From Arthrobacter jinronghuae (lineage in GTDB: Bacteria; Actinomycetota; Actinomycetes; Actinomycetales; Micrococcaceae), in assembly GCF_025244825.1 (NCBI RefSeq), contig NZ_CP104263.1, forward strand, positions 1,240,001 to 1,304,000: DNA of 64,000 nt, read 5' to 3'. A program made the translations under genes and the position numbers. This document shows, piece after piece, positions 23,476 through 34,416 of this stretch (positions within the stretch are counted from its first letter, which is position 1; every line of letters begins with the position of its first letter). The notes beneath the pieces are model-generated. The model was given only the letters and a program-made list of their open reading frames with translations. It did no database searches and was not told the DNA's origin.

Positions 23476-24618
23476 ATGCGTATCCAAGTGTCCCTGCATA
23501 CCCCGGTGCGGCACCCGGAAAACTCCGGCAGCTCACCCATCGACCCGTACGTACAGCTCGTCAGCCCTGACGGCGTCCGCACCCCAGACCCCCTGTATGA
23601 CCGCTGGATCGAGGATATCGACGGCGCCCGGCTGCAGGAGCTCTACATCGACATGGCGGTCATCCGCCGGATAGACACCGAAGCCACCGCCCTGCAGCGG
23701 CAGGGCGAGCTGGGGCTGTGGCCTCCGCTGCTCGGCCAGGAAGCCGCCCAGATCGGTTCTGTGCGGTCCCTGCGCTCCTCCGACTTCGTTTTCCCCAGCT
23801 ACCGGGAGAACGGTGTGGCGTACTGCCGCGGCGTGAAGGTACGTGACCTGATGCGGGTCTGGCGCGGGAATGCCGGCGCCGGCTGGGATCCGTATCAAGT
23901 GAACATGGCGCCCACGCAGGTCATCATCGGCGCCCAGGCACTGCACGCTGCCGGTTACGCCATGGGGATCACCCGCGACGGTACCGACGACGCCGTGATC
24001 AGCTACTTCGGCGACGGCGCCACCAGCCAGGGGGACGTCAGCGAGGCAATGGTCTTTGCCGCAAGCTTCAACTCCCCGGTGGTTTTCTTCTGCTCAAACA
24101 ACCAGTGGGCCATCTCCGAACCGGTGGCGCTGCAGGCACAGGTACCCATAGCCAACCGGGCCCCGGGCTTCGGCATCCCGTCGATCCGGGTGGACGGCAA
24201 CGACGTACTTGCTGTGATGGCCGCAACCCGCGAGGCACTGGACCGGGCCCGCTCCGGCAACGGACCCACCTTCATTGAAGCGGTCACCTACCGGATGGGG
24301 CCGCACACCACGGCCGACGATCCCACGCGCTACCGGGACTCCGCCGAACTGGACCAGTGGCGGCGAAAGGATCCGCTGTCCCGGCTGCAGGCACTGCTGG
24401 CTTCCATGGGTCTGTTCAGCGACGAGTTTGCCGCCGAAGCGGGCCGCCGGGCCGACGATGTGGCCGCCGAACTGCGTGCCGCGTGCCTCGGGATGCCGGA
24501 TCCGCTGCCCGCGGATGTTTTTGCCCATGTCTATTCCGAGCCCCACTCCTGGCTGGACCGCCAGCAGGAGCAGTACTCGCGCTATCTCAGCGGTTTCGCT
24601 GGCGAGGAGAACCGCTAA
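23476..24618 (+). CDS. bkdA: 2-oxoacid dehydrogenase E1 alpha subunit (branched-chain type)
   Basis: A thiamine-diphosphate dependent dehydrogenase alpha chain of about 380 aa. The TPP motif is GDGATSQGDVSEAM, continuing to SNNQWAIS, and YRMGPHTTADDPTRYR is the phosphorylation-loop region. GGAAGG lies directly against ATG 23476, so GTG 23488, with ideal spacing, may be the true start. Separate alpha and beta chains plus an E2 with a single lipoyl domain, and the divergent Lrp gene, point to the branched-chain 2-oxoacid complex. A pyruvate substrate cannot be excluded. The stop overlaps the beta-chain start (TAATG). Confidence 0.9.
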   Translation: MRIQVSLHTPVRHPENSGSSPIDPYVQLVSPDGVRTPDPLYDRWIEDIDGARLQELYIDMAVIRRIDTEATALQRQGELGLWPPLLGQEAAQIGSVRSLRSSDFVFPSYRENGVAYCRGVKVRDLMRVWRGNAGAGWDPYQVNMAPTQVIIGAQALHAAGYAMGITRDGTDDAVISYFGDGATSQGDVSEAMVFAASFNSPVVFFCSNNQWAISEPVALQAQVPIANRAPGFGIPSIRVDGNDVLAVMAATREALDRARSGNGPTFIEAVTYRMGPHTTADDPTRYRDSAELDQWRRKDPLSRLQALLASMGLFSDEFAAEAGRRADDVAAELRAACLGMPDPLPADVFAHVYSEPHSWLDRQQEQYSRYLSGFAGEENR

Positions 24619-25637
24619 TGACCAGCATGACTTTCGGGCGGGCCATCAACGCCGGCCTGCGCCGGGCAATGGAACAGGACCCCCGCGTCCTTATTATGGG
24701 CGAGGACGTCGGCAAACTCGGCGGTGTCTTCCGGATCACGGACGGCCTGCAGAAGGACTTCGGTCCGCTGCGGGTAGTGGACACCCCGCTCGCCGAATCC
24801 GGGATCATGGGCACGGCCGTGGGGCTGGCGTTCCGCGGCTACCGCCCCGTGGTGGAGATCCAGTTCGACGGCTTCATCTACCCGGCGTTCGACCAGATTG
24901 TTTCCCAGGTGGCGAAGATGCACTACCGGACCCGCGGAGCAGTGAAGCTGCCGCTGACCATCCGGGTGCCGTTCGGCGGCGGCATCGGATCACCCGAACA
25001 CCATTCCGAATCACCGGAGGCGTATTTCACCCATACCTCCGGACTGCGCGTCATCAGCGTGTCCAACCCGCAGGACGCCTACACGATGATCCAGCAGGCC
25101 ATCGCTTCCGACGACCCGGTGCTCTACTTCGAGCCGAAACGGCGTTACCACGTCAAGGGTGAGGTGGACGAAGCAGCGGCGCCGCAGCTGCCCATGGGCA
25201 CCGCGCGGGTCCTGAACGAGGGCAGCGACGTGACACTGGTGGCCTACGGACCGCTTGTCCCCACCGCACGTGACGCCGCCGTGGCGGCCTCGGACGAGGG
25301 CGTCTCCGTGGAAGTCATCGACCTGCGTTCGCTCGCGCCGATCGACTTCGCCACAGTGGAGGCCTCCGTGCGCAAGACCGGGCGGTTGGTGATCACGCAT
25401 GAGGCCGCCCAGTCCGGCGGCCTGGGCGCGGAAATCGCGGCAAGCATCACCGAGCGGTGCTTCGACTACCTCGAGCATGCGCCCGTGCGGGTCACCGGCT
25501 TTGACATCCCCTACCCTGCCTCCCGACTCGAGTCCCACCACCTGCCGGACCTCGACCGCATCCTCGACGGAGTGGACTGCGCCATGGACCGGCCCAGTTC
25601 CCTGGCCGGCGTCGTTTCCGGATCGGCGGCGAGCTGA
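24618..25637 (+). CDS. bkdB: 2-oxoacid dehydrogenase E1 beta subunit
   Basis: A 339-aa beta chain. MTFGRAINAGLRRAMEQDP, then GEDVGKLGGVFRIT and DTPLAESGIMGTAVGLA form the pyrimidine-binding domain. GGGIGSPEHHSESPEAYF and YFEPKRRY follow. A transketolase C-terminal domain (VEVIDLRSLAPIDFATVEASV) closes it. It forms the alpha2beta2 E1 with the preceding gene. Start and stop overlap both neighbours (TAATG, TGATG), so the three genes are one coupled unit. Confidence 0.93.
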   Translation: MTSMTFGRAINAGLRRAMEQDPRVLIMGEDVGKLGGVFRITDGLQKDFGPLRVVDTPLAESGIMGTAVGLAFRGYRPVVEIQFDGFIYPAFDQIVSQVAKMHYRTRGAVKLPLTIRVPFGGGIGSPEHHSESPEAYFTHTSGLRVISVSNPQDAYTMIQQAIASDDPVLYFEPKRRYHVKGEVDEAAAPQLPMGTARVLNEGSDVTLVAYGPLVPTARDAAVAASDEGVSVEVIDLRSLAPIDFATVEASVRKTGRLVITHEAAQSGGLGAEIAASITERCFDYLEHAPVRVTGFDIPYPASRLESHHLPDLDRILDGVDCAMDRPSSLAGVVSGSAAS

Positions 25638-27004
25638 TGCTGCGCGAATTCCGCCTCCCGGATCTGGGGGAGGGGCTTACCGAGTCCGAGATCCTGAACT
25701 GGCACGTCAGTGTGGGCGACACCGTACAGCTGAACCAGGTGATTGCCGATGTGGAGACCGCCAAGGCAGTGGTTGAGCTGCCGTCCCCGTATGCCGGGAT
25801 AGTGGCGCACCTGCACGAGCAGGCCGGAACGGTGGTCGAGGTCGGATCCCCGATCGTCTCATTCGAGGTGGCGGTGCCGGCGGGTGCCGACGCCGGTGAG
25901 GCCGGCGAGCCGGTGCAGGCCAAGCGGGAGCCGAACCTGGTGGGGTACGGTGCGGTGCCGGACGCCGCCGGGCGCCCCGCCCGACGACGCCGCGGACAGG
26001 CTCCTGCCCCGGGTCCCGTCGCTGCCGCGGCCCCTGCTGTTGTGCCTGCAGATTCCCCACCTGCACCTGCACCTGTACCTGTGCCTGCAGCTGCTCCGGT
26101 CCGGGAGCGTCCGCGGTCCACCCCGCCGGTCCGCAAGCTGGCACGGGATATGGGAGTGGACCTCACCCAGGTGCAGGGATCGGGTCCGGGCGGGCTCGTG
26201 GTGCGTACCGACGTCGTCCGTGCTGCTTCACCGGACGCCGAAACGATGCAAGTGTCCGCACCCGGCGCCGCCGCTGCCGTGCCTGCCCTGCCGGCACCTG
26301 CGGGACGGGAGGAACGGACGGCGATCTCCGGCATGCGGAAGCATACTGCGGCGGCCATGGTGGCCAGCGCCTTCACTGCTCCCCACGCCACGGTCTTCCT
26401 GACGGTGGATGTCACTCCCACCATGGAGCTGCTGGAACGGCTCCGGCAGCAGCCGGCCTTCAACGGCTTGAAGCTGTCGCCGCTGACCCTGGCGGCCAAG
26501 GCGGTCTGCCTGGGGCTGAAGCGCTTCCCGTCGCTGAATTCGCGGTGGGATGAGTCCACGAGGGAGATCGTCCGCTACAACTACGTGAACCTGGGTATTG
26601 CCGCGGCCACGCCGCGCGGGCTGATGGTTCCCAATATCAAGGACGCCCAGACGCTGAGCCTGCATGGACTGGCAGCCGCGGTGACCTCCCTGGCGCAGAC
26701 CGCACGGGACGGCAGGACGCAGCCGGCGGACCTGGCGGGCGGGACCATCTCCATCTCCAACGTGGGGGTGTTCGGCGTCGACACCGGGACTCCCATCCTG
26801 AATCCGGGCGAGGCAGGCATCCTGGCGCTGGGGGCGGTCCGCCGGCAGCCGTGGGAGTACAACGGAGAGATTGCCCTGCGCTCGGTGATGACGCTGAGTC
26901 TTTCGTTTGACCACCGGCTTGTCGACGGGGAGCAGGGCGCCGGGTTCCTGAGCGAAGTGGGAGCCGTTCTGGCCGAACCCGCACTGGCACTGGCCATGGC
27001 CTAG
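25637..27004 (+). CDS. bkdC: 2-oxoacid dehydrogenase E2, dihydrolipoyl acyltransferase
   Basis: A 455-aa E2 core protein. One lipoyl domain with lipoyl-lysine ~43 in ADVETAKAVVELPS is followed by a Pro/Ala/Arg linker, a peripheral-subunit-binding domain (PPVRKLARDMGVDLTQVQGS), a second Ala/Pro linker and the catalytic domain with SFDHRLVDG, active His ~426 and Asp ~430. It transfers the acyl group to CoA. No E3 gene is found in this operon, so dihydrolipoamide dehydrogenase must be encoded elsewhere. A strong terminator follows at 27012. Confidence 0.93.
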   Translation: MLREFRLPDLGEGLTESEILNWHVSVGDTVQLNQVIADVETAKAVVELPSPYAGIVAHLHEQAGTVVEVGSPIVSFEVAVPAGADAGEAGEPVQAKREPNLVGYGAVPDAAGRPARRRRGQAPAPGPVAAAAPAVVPADSPPAPAPVPVPAAAPVRERPRSTPPVRKLARDMGVDLTQVQGSGPGGLVVRTDVVRAASPDAETMQVSAPGAAAAVPALPAPAGREERTAISGMRKHTAAAMVASAFTAPHATVFLTVDVTPTMELLERLRQQPAFNGLKLSPLTLAAKAVCLGLKRFPSLNSRWDESTREIVRYNYVNLGIAAATPRGLMVPNIKDAQTLSLHGLAAAVTSLAQTARDGRTQPADLAGGTISISNVGVFGVDTGTPILNPGEAGILALGAVRRQPWEYNGEIALRSVMTLSLSFDHRLVDGEQGAGFLSEVGAVLAEPALALAMA

Positions 27005-27011
27005 AAGCATC

Positions 27012-27046
27012 AAGGGCTGCCCCGGAGACATCCGGGGCAGCCCTTT
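27012..27046 (+). terminator. bkd operon terminator
   Basis: AAGGGCTGCCCCGGA, loop GACA and TCCGGGGCAGCCCTTT give a 15-bp stem ending in a short T run. Confidence 0.9.
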
Positions 27047-27365
27047 AGCGTGCCGCTGCCGGGACCGGCTCCAGCGACGGTGCGGTGCCGCTTTTCCTGC
27101 GCTTTGTCCGGATCCCTGCGTATTGTCCGGATCCCTGCGCTGCGCGGCGCAGGGATTGCCACAAACCGTAGGGATTCCGACAAACCGAAGGGAATCCGGG
27201 CCAGACAGGAACAACCCGACCAGGTTCCGCACTGCACGCCAGGCTGGTACCGGCTCATCGTTGGCCTGCTCGGTTTGCTGCTGCAGTTAGTCGTGGCCGG
27301 GCGCGGCCGGGTGGAGCCTGATGGTCTGGGTGGGGAGTTAACCCGCCGGAGGGCAGTATGCAGCC
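27047..27365. repeat. Intergenic palindromic repeat, copy B1, with spacer
   Basis: No gene is seen. Between 27099 and 27197 the motif TTGTCCGGATCCCTGC occurs twice, then a GCGCTGCGCGGCGC centre, then the mirrored GCAGGGATT...ACAAAC and GTAGGGATTCCGACAAA. The whole forms an imperfect palindrome of about 90 bp. A close copy lies at 40131-40229. The remaining sequence to 27365 shows no feature I can name. Confidence 0.7.
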
Positions 27366-27833
27366 CTAGCGAAGTTCGAGTTCGAGTTCCTTGACCACGG
27401 CGCCGCGGGCATTGGCGAAGCCCTGCGTTTCACCGATGACGGTGAAGCCGTATTTCTCCAGGATACGGATGGAGCTGACATTGTCCGCAACAGCACGTGC
27501 CCGGATCGGGCGGTCGGTGAATTCCTCCAGGAACAGTCCCACGGCTGCGGTGGTAAGGCCCTGCCCCCAGTGCGCCTTGTCGATCCAGTAACTGATCTCG
27601 GGGATGTCGCCGTCCCGGTAGGCGAGGATGCTGCCCACCACTTCGCCGTCGGCCACGATGGTGCGCACGGTAACGGTCGGATCATTCAGGATGCTCTGCC
27701 AATGGTGGTCAAAGACGCCGCGGTCCGCCGGGTTCTTGGCGCTGAACGCGGCCATATGGTTGGCACTCGGGTCCAGCTGGTGGGAGAAAAACTCCTCCAG
27801 GTCGGCGGGAACTACGGCACGAAGCTCAATCAC
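27366..27833 (-). CDS. GNAT-family N-acetyltransferase
   Basis: A 155-aa acetyltransferase starting at GTG 27833. The acetyl-CoA loop is HWGQGLTTAAVGLFLEEF (Q/R-x-x-G-x-A-like), preceded by EISYWIDKAHWG and followed by VADNVSSIRILEKYGFTVIGE, all typical of the RimJ/RimL-like branch. The substrate is unknown; protein N-termini or small amines are possible. It stands alone between a repeat region and a TetR gene. Confidence 0.85.
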   Translation of the reverse strand: MIELRAVVPADLEEFFSHQLDPSANHMAAFSAKNPADRGVFDHHWQSILNDPTVTVRTIVADGEVVGSILAYRDGDIPEISYWIDKAHWGQGLTTAAVGLFLEEFTDRPIRARAVADNVSSIRILEKYGFTVIGETQGFANARGAVVKELELELR

Positions 27834-27863
27834 GGCAGGTCTTTCTGCTCGGGGGTGGAGTTC

Positions 27864-27889
27864 TGCCTGCCGGGAGAGCCGGCAGGCCT
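27864..27889 (-). terminator. Hairpin after the TetR gene
   Basis: CCTGCCGG, loop GAGA and GCCGGCAGG form an 8-9 bp stem just below the TetR stop codon, without a clear T-tract. Likely terminates the TetR transcript. Confidence 0.6.
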
Positions 27890-27894
27890 GACAG

Positions 27895-28521
27895 CTACTG
27901 GGCGTTCAAGGCCGCCCACGCCATTCTATCGAGCAGCGTACGCAGCCTTGCCGTCTCGCGGGCACTGATCCGGCCGCGGACGGTATGGGAGGTGGAATTG
28001 ATCAGGCCGAAAACGCCCTGCGCCCGGTGCCGCAGCAACGGGAGATCGGAGCCGGGGTGCAGTGCGGAAAGCGCATCCACCCAGACCTCGACGTATTGGC
28101 GCTGCAGGGAGCGTACGCGCCGCTCGTCGCTTTCCGGCAGGCTGCCCAGATCCCGGTCCTGGACCCGGATGACATCCGCCTGGCGCAGCGCGAAATCCAC
28201 CTGGAATTCCACCAGGCCGCGCAGGGCGATTTCGGGGGTCGCAGACTCGGCGACCACCGCCTTCCCGCCCTCCAGCAGGTCTTCGCTGACGCCGATCAAC
28301 AGGGCGGAGAGCACCGCGGGTTTGCCGCTGAAATGCCGGTATACCGCCGGCCCGCTGACCCCTGCGGCGGCGCCGAGCTCCTCAATGGAGACCCCGTTGT
28401 AGCCGCGTTCGGCAAACAGGGATGCGGCGGCGTCGAGCATTACTGCCCGACGGGAGGCCTTTGCCTGACTACGCCCGGTCATCCGGGCCTCTGCGGCTGC
28501 TTCGTCTTTTGCTACGTCCAT
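27895..28521 (-). CDS. TetR-family regulator of the leucine-catabolic operon
   Basis: About 208 aa from ATG 28521, which has GGGGTGGGA directly before it; longer starts intrude into the operator. The HTH is AASLFAERGYNGVSIEELGAAAGVSGPAVYRHF, the standard TetR N-terminal domain. The C-terminal ligand domain contains VEFQVDFALRQADVIRVQDRD. It is divergent from the methylcrotonyl-CoA carboxylase operon, and a large inverted repeat lies between them. An acyl-CoA intermediate of leucine breakdown is the probable ligand, by analogy with other TetR regulators of such operons; this is inference. Confidence 0.88.
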   Translation of the reverse strand: MDVAKDEAAAEARMTGRSQAKASRRAVMLDAAASLFAERGYNGVSIEELGAAAGVSGPAVYRHFSGKPAVLSALLIGVSEDLLEGGKAVVAESATPEIALRGLVEFQVDFALRQADVIRVQDRDLGSLPESDERRVRSLQRQYVEVWVDALSALHPGSDLPLLRHRAQGVFGLINSTSHTVRGRISARETARLRTLLDRMAWAALNAQ

Positions 28522-28573
28522 TCCCACCCCTTCTGATTGGACTGCGCATATATTCCTATTGTGGTGGACAGGT

Positions 28574-28618
28574 GAGTTAATAACCAATAACCTGACTTGG
28601 GTTAGGGGTTATTAACTC
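28574..28618. promoter_or_regulatory. Inverted-repeat operator for the TetR regulator
   Basis: GAGTTAATAACC (28574-28585) and GGTTATTAACTC (28607-28618) are perfect 12-bp mirror images around 21 bp. Inside lie AATAACC and GGGTTAG, a shorter inner pair. The AT-rich sequence stands out from its GC-rich surroundings and lies 47 bp before the carboxylase ATG. This fits a TetR operator regulating both divergent genes. Confidence 0.75.
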
Positions 28619-28664
28619 AGCTTCCTGCCGGGTTTTTGCTCGCAACTGTTGCAGAAAGACGTCA

Positions 28665-30269
28665 ATGGAGACCCTGAAATCCGGACTGGATACGGCTTCG
28701 GCCGCGTTTGCCGCCAATGCCGCGGCGCAGCAGGCGCTGGTACGTGAGCTGCGCGGACGGCTGGCGGACGCCGCCGCCGGCGGACCCCTGCGGTCCCGCG
28801 AGCGGCATACTGCACGCGGAAAGCTGTTGCCCCGCGAGCGGGTCATCCGCCTCCTGGACGAGGGCAGCCCTTTCCTTGAGGTGGCGCCGCTGGCCGCCGC
28901 GGACATGTACGACGGCGAGTGCCCCGGTGCGGGACTGATTGCCGGCATCGGCCTGGTGCAGGGCCGGCAGGTGATGGTCCTGTCCAATGACGCCACGGTC
29001 AAGGGCGGAACGTACTATCCGATGACGGTCAAAAAGCACCTGCGGGCACAGGAAATCGCCCTGGAAAACCGGCTGCCGTGTATTTACCTGGTGGACTCCG
29101 GCGGAGCTTTCCTTCCCCGGCAGGACGAGGTTTTTCCCGACCGGGAGCATTTCGGCCGGATTTTTTTCAACCAGGCGCAGATGTCCGCGCGGAAAATTCC
29201 GCAGATCGCCGCCGTCCTGGGCTCCTGCACCGCCGGCGGCGCCTATGTGCCGGCAATGAGCGATGAAACCGTGATTGTGCGCAACCAGGGGACGATTTTC
29301 CTGGGCGGTCCGCCGCTGGTGAAGGCCGCCATCGGCGAGATCGTCACCGCGGAAGAACTGGGCGGCGGAGACGTGCACTCCCGCACCAGCGGCGTCACCG
29401 ACCATCTGGCCGAGAATGACGCACACGCCCTGGAGATAGTGCGCAGCATCGTGGAGACCTTCCCGCAGCAGGAACCGGTGTGGGACATCGCCGAGTCCCG
29501 GCTGCCCGCCGAGGACCCCGCGGAAATCTACGGCACCGTTCCCACCGACCTGCAGACCCCCTATGACGTTCGCGAACTGATCGCCCGCCTGGTGGACGCC
29601 AGCGAGTTCCACGAGTTCAAGAAGGAGTACGGCACCACCCTCGTCACCGGGTTCGCGCGGCTGCACGGCCACCGGATCGGCATTGTCGCCAACGACGGCG
29701 TGCTCTTCAGCGAATCCGCGCTCAAGGGAGCCCACTTCATTGAGCTGTGCGACCAGCGCGGCATCCCCCTGGTGTTCCTGCAGAACATCTCCGGGTTCAT
29801 GGTCGGCCGGGATTACGAAGCCGGCGGAATCGCTAAGAACGGCGCCAAAATGGTCACCGCGGTGGCCACCTGCCGGGTCCCCAAACTGACGGTCGTGGTG
29901 GGCGGTTCCTTCGGCGCCGGCAACTACTCCATGTGCGGCCGGGCGTACTCGCCGCGCTTTATGTGGATGTGGCCGGCGGCCCGGATTTCCGTCATGGGCG
30001 GAGCCCAGGCTTCGTCGGTGCTGGCCACCGTCAAGCGGGACCAGCTCGAGGGCCGCGGCGAGGAATGGCCGGCGGAGGACGAGGAAGCCTTCAAGGCACC
30101 GATCCGCGAAACCTACGAAACCCAGGGCAGCCCGTATTACTCCACGGCCCGGCTGTGGGACGACGGCATTATTGACCCACTCGACACCCGCACCGTCCTG
30201 GGCCTGGCCCTGGACGTCTGCGCCAACGCGCCCCTGCCGGAGACCTCCTTCGGCCTGTTCCGGATGTGA
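28665..30269 (+). CDS. accD1: Methylcrotonyl-CoA carboxylase beta subunit (AccD1-type)
   Basis: A 534-aa carboxyltransferase. The N-terminal CT half contains [40 protein letters not shown] and the [18 protein letters not shown] motif specific to 3-methylcrotonyl-CoA carboxylases. The C-terminal half has [19 protein letters not shown] and [16 protein letters not shown]. It moves CO2 from biotin to 3-methylcrotonyl-CoA to give 3-methylglutaconyl-CoA in leucine breakdown. The biotin-carrying alpha chain follows six bases later. A GAAAGA ribosome binding site precedes ATG 28665. Confidence 0.94.
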   Translation: METLKSGLDTASAAFAANAAAQQALVRELRGRLADAAAGGPLRSRERHTARGKLLPRERVIRLLDEGSPFLEVAPLAAADMYDGECPGAGLIAGIGLVQGRQVMVLSNDATVKGGTYYPMTVKKHLRAQEIALENRLPCIYLVDSGGAFLPRQDEVFPDREHFGRIFFNQAQMSARKIPQIAAVLGSCTAGGAYVPAMSDETVIVRNQGTIFLGGPPLVKAAIGEIVTAEELGGGDVHSRTSGVTDHLAENDAHALEIVRSIVETFPQQEPVWDIAESRLPAEDPAEIYGTVPTDLQTPYDVRELIARLVDASEFHEFKKEYGTTLVTGFARLHGHRIGIVANDGVLFSESALKGAHFIELCDQRGIPLVFLQNISGFMVGRDYEAGGIAKNGAKMVTAVATCRVPKLTVVVGGSFGAGNYSMCGRAYSPRFMWMWPAARISVMGGAQASSVLATVKRDQLEGRGEEWPAEDEEAFKAPIRETYETQGSPYYSTARLWDDGIIDPLDTRTVLGLALDVCANAPLPETSFGLFRM

Positions 30270-30275
30270 GCGACT

Positions 30276-32438
30276 ATGACCCCGCAGCCCTATAACGCCG
30301 CACCGCTTTTCGACACCGTCCTGGTTGCCAACCGCGGCGAAATCGCCTGCCGTGTGATCCGCACCCTGAAGATCCTGGGGATCCGTTCGGTGGCGGTCTA
30401 CAGCGACGACGACGCCGGGGCCCGCCATGTGCGCGAAGCCGACCTCGCGGTCCGGCTCGGTCCGGCACCGGCCCGGCAGAGCTACCTGTCCGTGGACGCC
30501 GTGCTCGCCGCCTGCCGCAGCACCGGTGCGCAGGCCGTGCATCCCGGCTACGGTTTCCTGAGCGAAAACGCGGACTTCGCCTCTGCCCTGGCCGACGCCG
30601 GAATCACCTTCATCGGTCCGCCGGTCCGGTCCCTCGAGTTGATGGGCGACAAGATCCGCGCCAAGAACCATGTGCAGGGGCACGGCGTGCCGGTGGTGCC
30701 CGGAATCGCCGAACCGGGCCTGGACGATGCCCGGCTGCTGGCGGCCGCGGCCGACGTCGGCTATCCCATCCTGATCAAGCCCTCCGCCGGGGGCGGCGGT
30801 AAAGGCATGCAGGCCGTACTGAATCCCGGGGATCTGCCGGCGGCACTGCAGACGGCCCGGCGGGTGGCAGCATCGGCCTTCGGCGACGACACCCTGTTCC
30901 TGGAACGGCTGGTCTCTTCACCGCGTCATATCGAGGTGCAGATCCTCGCGGACACGCACGGGAACGTCGTCCATCTGGGGGAGCGGGAATGCTCCCTGCA
31001 GCGGCGGCACCAGAAAGTCATCGAGGAAGCACCCTCCGTGCTGCTGGACGCGGCCACCCGGGAACGCATCGGCGAGGCGGCGTGCAATGCCGCCCGCTCC
31101 GTGGACTACACCGGCGCGGGAACCGTGGAGTTCCTGGTTTCCGACGCCGCTCCGGACGAGTTCTTCTTTATGGAAATGAACACCCGCCTGCAGGTGGAAC
31201 ATCCGGTGACCGAAATGGTCACCGGCGTGGACCTGGTGGCCGAGCAGGTGCGCATCGCCGCCGGGCATCCGCTGTCCCTCAAGCAGGAAGACGTCACCCT
31301 GACCGGGCATGCGGTGGAAGCCCGGATCTACGCGGAGGACCCGGAACGGGACTTCCTGCCGACGTCGGGCTCGGTGCAGTGGCTGCGCGAACCCGTGGGC
31401 GACGGCGTCCGGGTGGATTCCTCCCTGCTGCCCGGACTGGCCGTTTCCTCCAGCTATGACCCGATGCTGGCCAAGGTCATCGCCTGGGGACCGGACCGTG
31501 CCGCCGCACTGGCCCGCCTGGACACGGCGCTCGCAGGTACTGCGGTGCTGGGCATCGGCACCAACGTGGAATACCTCCGCCTGCTGCTGGCCGATCCCGA
31601 TGTCCGCGCCGGGCGGCTGGACACCACCCTGATCGAGCGGCGGCTTCCCGGACTGAAGTTCCGGACCCCGCAGCTCCCCGAGCTCGCCGCTGCAGCCCTG
31701 CTGTACGCGCAGGACCTGGCGGACACGGCGTCGGGTTCACCGTGGCGGCAGGCGGACGGCTGGCGGATCGCCGGAAGCGGTGCGGGCAGCGGTGGTGGGA
31801 ACGGAAACCCCGGGGGTACGCCCCTGCACCTGGTCTTTGCCGCCCCCGTACCCGGCGGCGACGACGTCGAAGTGGGCGTTACCGGCACCGCACGGGACGC
31901 AACGGTGCGGATCGGCGGGACCACGCACACCGCCGGCCTGCTGGCCGGCAGCGAGACCCGGGAAGGGGGACGCGTGAGCGTTTCCCTGGACGGGGTCCTG
32001 CACACCTTCACCGCCGCCGCCGAACCGGAAACCGGGGCGTTCTGGCTGGCCGGAGGAACGGCCGGAGAGCTGTTCACGGTCCGGCTGCGTCTGCGCAGCC
32101 GGCGCGAGCAGCTGGACCGGCACCTGGCGGCGGCCGGACGCGTTGCCGGCGAAGCGGACCCGGTGGTGCGCTCCCCGATGCCGGGCACCGTCGTCGCGGT
32201 GGCCGTGGCGGACGGTGACCGGGTGCCCGCCGGGGCGCCGCTGCTCAGCGTCGAAGCCATGAAGATGGAACACCAGCTGCGGGCACCCATGGCCGGCGTC
32301 GTCTCCCTCAGCTTGAAACCCGGAGACCTGGTGAAGGCCGACCAGGTCCTGGCCACACTTACGCCGGAAACAGATTCCGACACCGACGCCGCAACAGACC
32401 CGCACAACGAACAAGGAGCAGACCATGCCCGACTTTGA
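30276..32438 (+). CDS. accA1: Acyl-CoA carboxylase alpha subunit (biotin carboxylase + BCCP)
   Basis: A 720-aa protein. Biotin carboxylase fills the first ~450 residues: [30 protein letters not shown], the ATP-grasp [12 protein letters not shown], and [17 protein letters not shown] middle BT-like domain contains a Gly/Ser-rich insert. The C-terminal biotinyl domain has [10 protein letters not shown], biotin-Lys ~663. It partners the preceding beta chain. The last 14 bases overlap the acyl-CoA dehydrogenase start, so it is coupled to it. A '[10 protein letters not shown]' segment before the biotin domain is typical. Confidence 0.94.
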   Translation: MTPQPYNAAPLFDTVLVANRGEIACRVIRTLKILGIRSVAVYSDDDAGARHVREADLAVRLGPAPARQSYLSVDAVLAACRSTGAQAVHPGYGFLSENADFASALADAGITFIGPPVRSLELMGDKIRAKNHVQGHGVPVVPGIAEPGLDDARLLAAAADVGYPILIKPSAGGGGKGMQAVLNPGDLPAALQTARRVAASAFGDDTLFLERLVSSPRHIEVQILADTHGNVVHLGERECSLQRRHQKVIEEAPSVLLDAATRERIGEAACNAARSVDYTGAGTVEFLVSDAAPDEFFFMEMNTRLQVEHPVTEMVTGVDLVAEQVRIAAGHPLSLKQEDVTLTGHAVEARIYAEDPERDFLPTSGSVQWLREPVGDGVRVDSSLLPGLAVSSSYDPMLAKVIAWGPDRAAALARLDTALAGTAVLGIGTNVEYLRLLLADPDVRAGRLDTTLIERRLPGLKFRTPQLPELAAAALLYAQDLADTASGSPWRQADGWRIAGSGAGSGGGNGNPGGTPLHLVFAAPVPGGDDVEVGVTGTARDATVRIGGTTHTAGLLAGSETREGGRVSVSLDGVLHTFTAAAEPETGAFWLAGGTAGELFTVRLRLRSRREQLDRHLAAAGRVAGEADPVVRSPMPGTVVAVAVADGDRVPAGAPLLSVEAMKMEHQLRAPMAGVVSLSLKPGDLVKADQVLATLTPETDSDTDAATDPHNEQGADHARL

Positions 32439-33588
32439 ACTCAGCGAGGAATACCAGGATCTCTCCGACACGGTGCGCGACTTCGCTGACGAAGTCATCG
32501 CCCCGGTGTCCGCCCAGCACGACGCGGAGCACAGCTTCCCGTACAAGGTCATCTCCCAGATGGGGGAGATGGGACTGTTCGGACTGCCCTTCCCGGAGGA
32601 ATACGGCGGCATGGGCGGGGACTACTTCGCCCTGGCCCTCGCGCTGGAGCAGATCGCCCGGGTGGACCAGTCCGTGGCCATCACGCTGGAAGCCGGGGTC
32701 TCGCTCGGTGCCATGCCCGTGTACCGGTTCGGCAATGAAGAGCAGAAGCAGCAGTGGCTGCCCCTGCTCGCCAGCGGGGAGGCGCTCGCAGGGTTCGGCC
32801 TCACCGAACGCGAGGCAGGCTCCGACGCCGGCGGCACCAAGACCACTGCCCGGCTCGAGGACGGGCAGTGGGTCATCAACGGCAGCAAGGAGTTCATCAC
32901 CAACTCCGGCACCGACATCACCCGCCTGGTGACTGTCACGGCCGTGACGGACACCGTCACCGAACCGGACGGTTCCATCCGGAAGCTCATTTCCACCATC
33001 CTCGTGCCGACCGAAACCCCCGGCTTCACAGCCGAAAAGCCGTACAACAAGGTGGGCTGGAATGCCTCGGACACGCATCCGCTGACCCTCACCGACGTCC
33101 GGGTGCCGGAGGCGAACCTGCTGGGAGCCCGGGGGCGGGGCTTCGCCAACTTCCTGCAGATCCTGGACGAGGGCCGCATCGCCATCGCGGCGCTTGCCAC
33201 CGGTGCCGCACAGGGGTGCGTGGACGAATCCCTGCGGTACGCCAAGGAACGCGAGGCGTTCGGTGCAGCCATCGGCACCTACCAGTCCATTTCCTTCAAG
33301 ATCGCGCGCATGCAGGCCCGGGCGCACACGGCCCGCCTGGCCTATTACGACGCCGCCGCGCGCATGCTCGCCGGACGTCCGTTCAAGACGCAGGCCGCGA
33401 TCGCCAAGATGGTGGCCGGAGAAGCCGCCATGGACAACGCCCGCGACGCCACCCAGATCTTCGGCGGCTACGGTTTCATCAACGAATTCCCGGTGGCGCG
33501 GCATTACCGAGATTCCAAGATCCTGGAAATCGGGGAGGGAACTACTGAGGTGCAGTTGATGCTGATTGCCCGCAGTATGGGCCTGTAA
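32425..33588 (+). CDS. Acyl-CoA dehydrogenase (isovaleryl-CoA type, FadE19-like)
   Basis: A 387-aa flavoprotein starting at ATG 32425 with AAGGAG seven bases upstream, inside the end of the carboxylase gene. Signatures are [20 protein letters not shown] (FAD/substrate), [19 protein letters not shown] and [20 protein letters not shown], ending in [20 protein letters not shown]. The Glu in GEGTTE is the catalytic base of short-chain enzymes. In this operon the expected substrate is isovaleryl-CoA, giving 3-methylcrotonyl-CoA for the carboxylase. Confidence 0.9.
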   Translation: MPDFELSEEYQDLSDTVRDFADEVIAPVSAQHDAEHSFPYKVISQMGEMGLFGLPFPEEYGGMGGDYFALALALEQIARVDQSVAITLEAGVSLGAMPVYRFGNEEQKQQWLPLLASGEALAGFGLTEREAGSDAGGTKTTARLEDGQWVINGSKEFITNSGTDITRLVTVTAVTDTVTEPDGSIRKLISTILVPTETPGFTAEKPYNKVGWNASDTHPLTLTDVRVPEANLLGARGRGFANFLQILDEGRIAIAALATGAAQGCVDESLRYAKEREAFGAAIGTYQSISFKIARMQARAHTARLAYYDAAARMLAGRPFKTQAAIAKMVAGEAAMDNARDATQIFGGYGFINEFPVARHYRDSKILEIGEGTTEVQLMLIARSMGL

Positions 33589-33632
33589 CAACCGACGGTG
33601 ACTTTGCCAACTGAGAACGAACGGACACTGCC

Positions 33633-34415
<783 letters not shown>

Positions 34416-34416
34416 G

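Noticed and set aside
28662..30683. 673-codon minus-strand frame
   Set aside because: Antisense shadow of the carboxylase genes; composition is Gly/Arg/His-rich with no domain.
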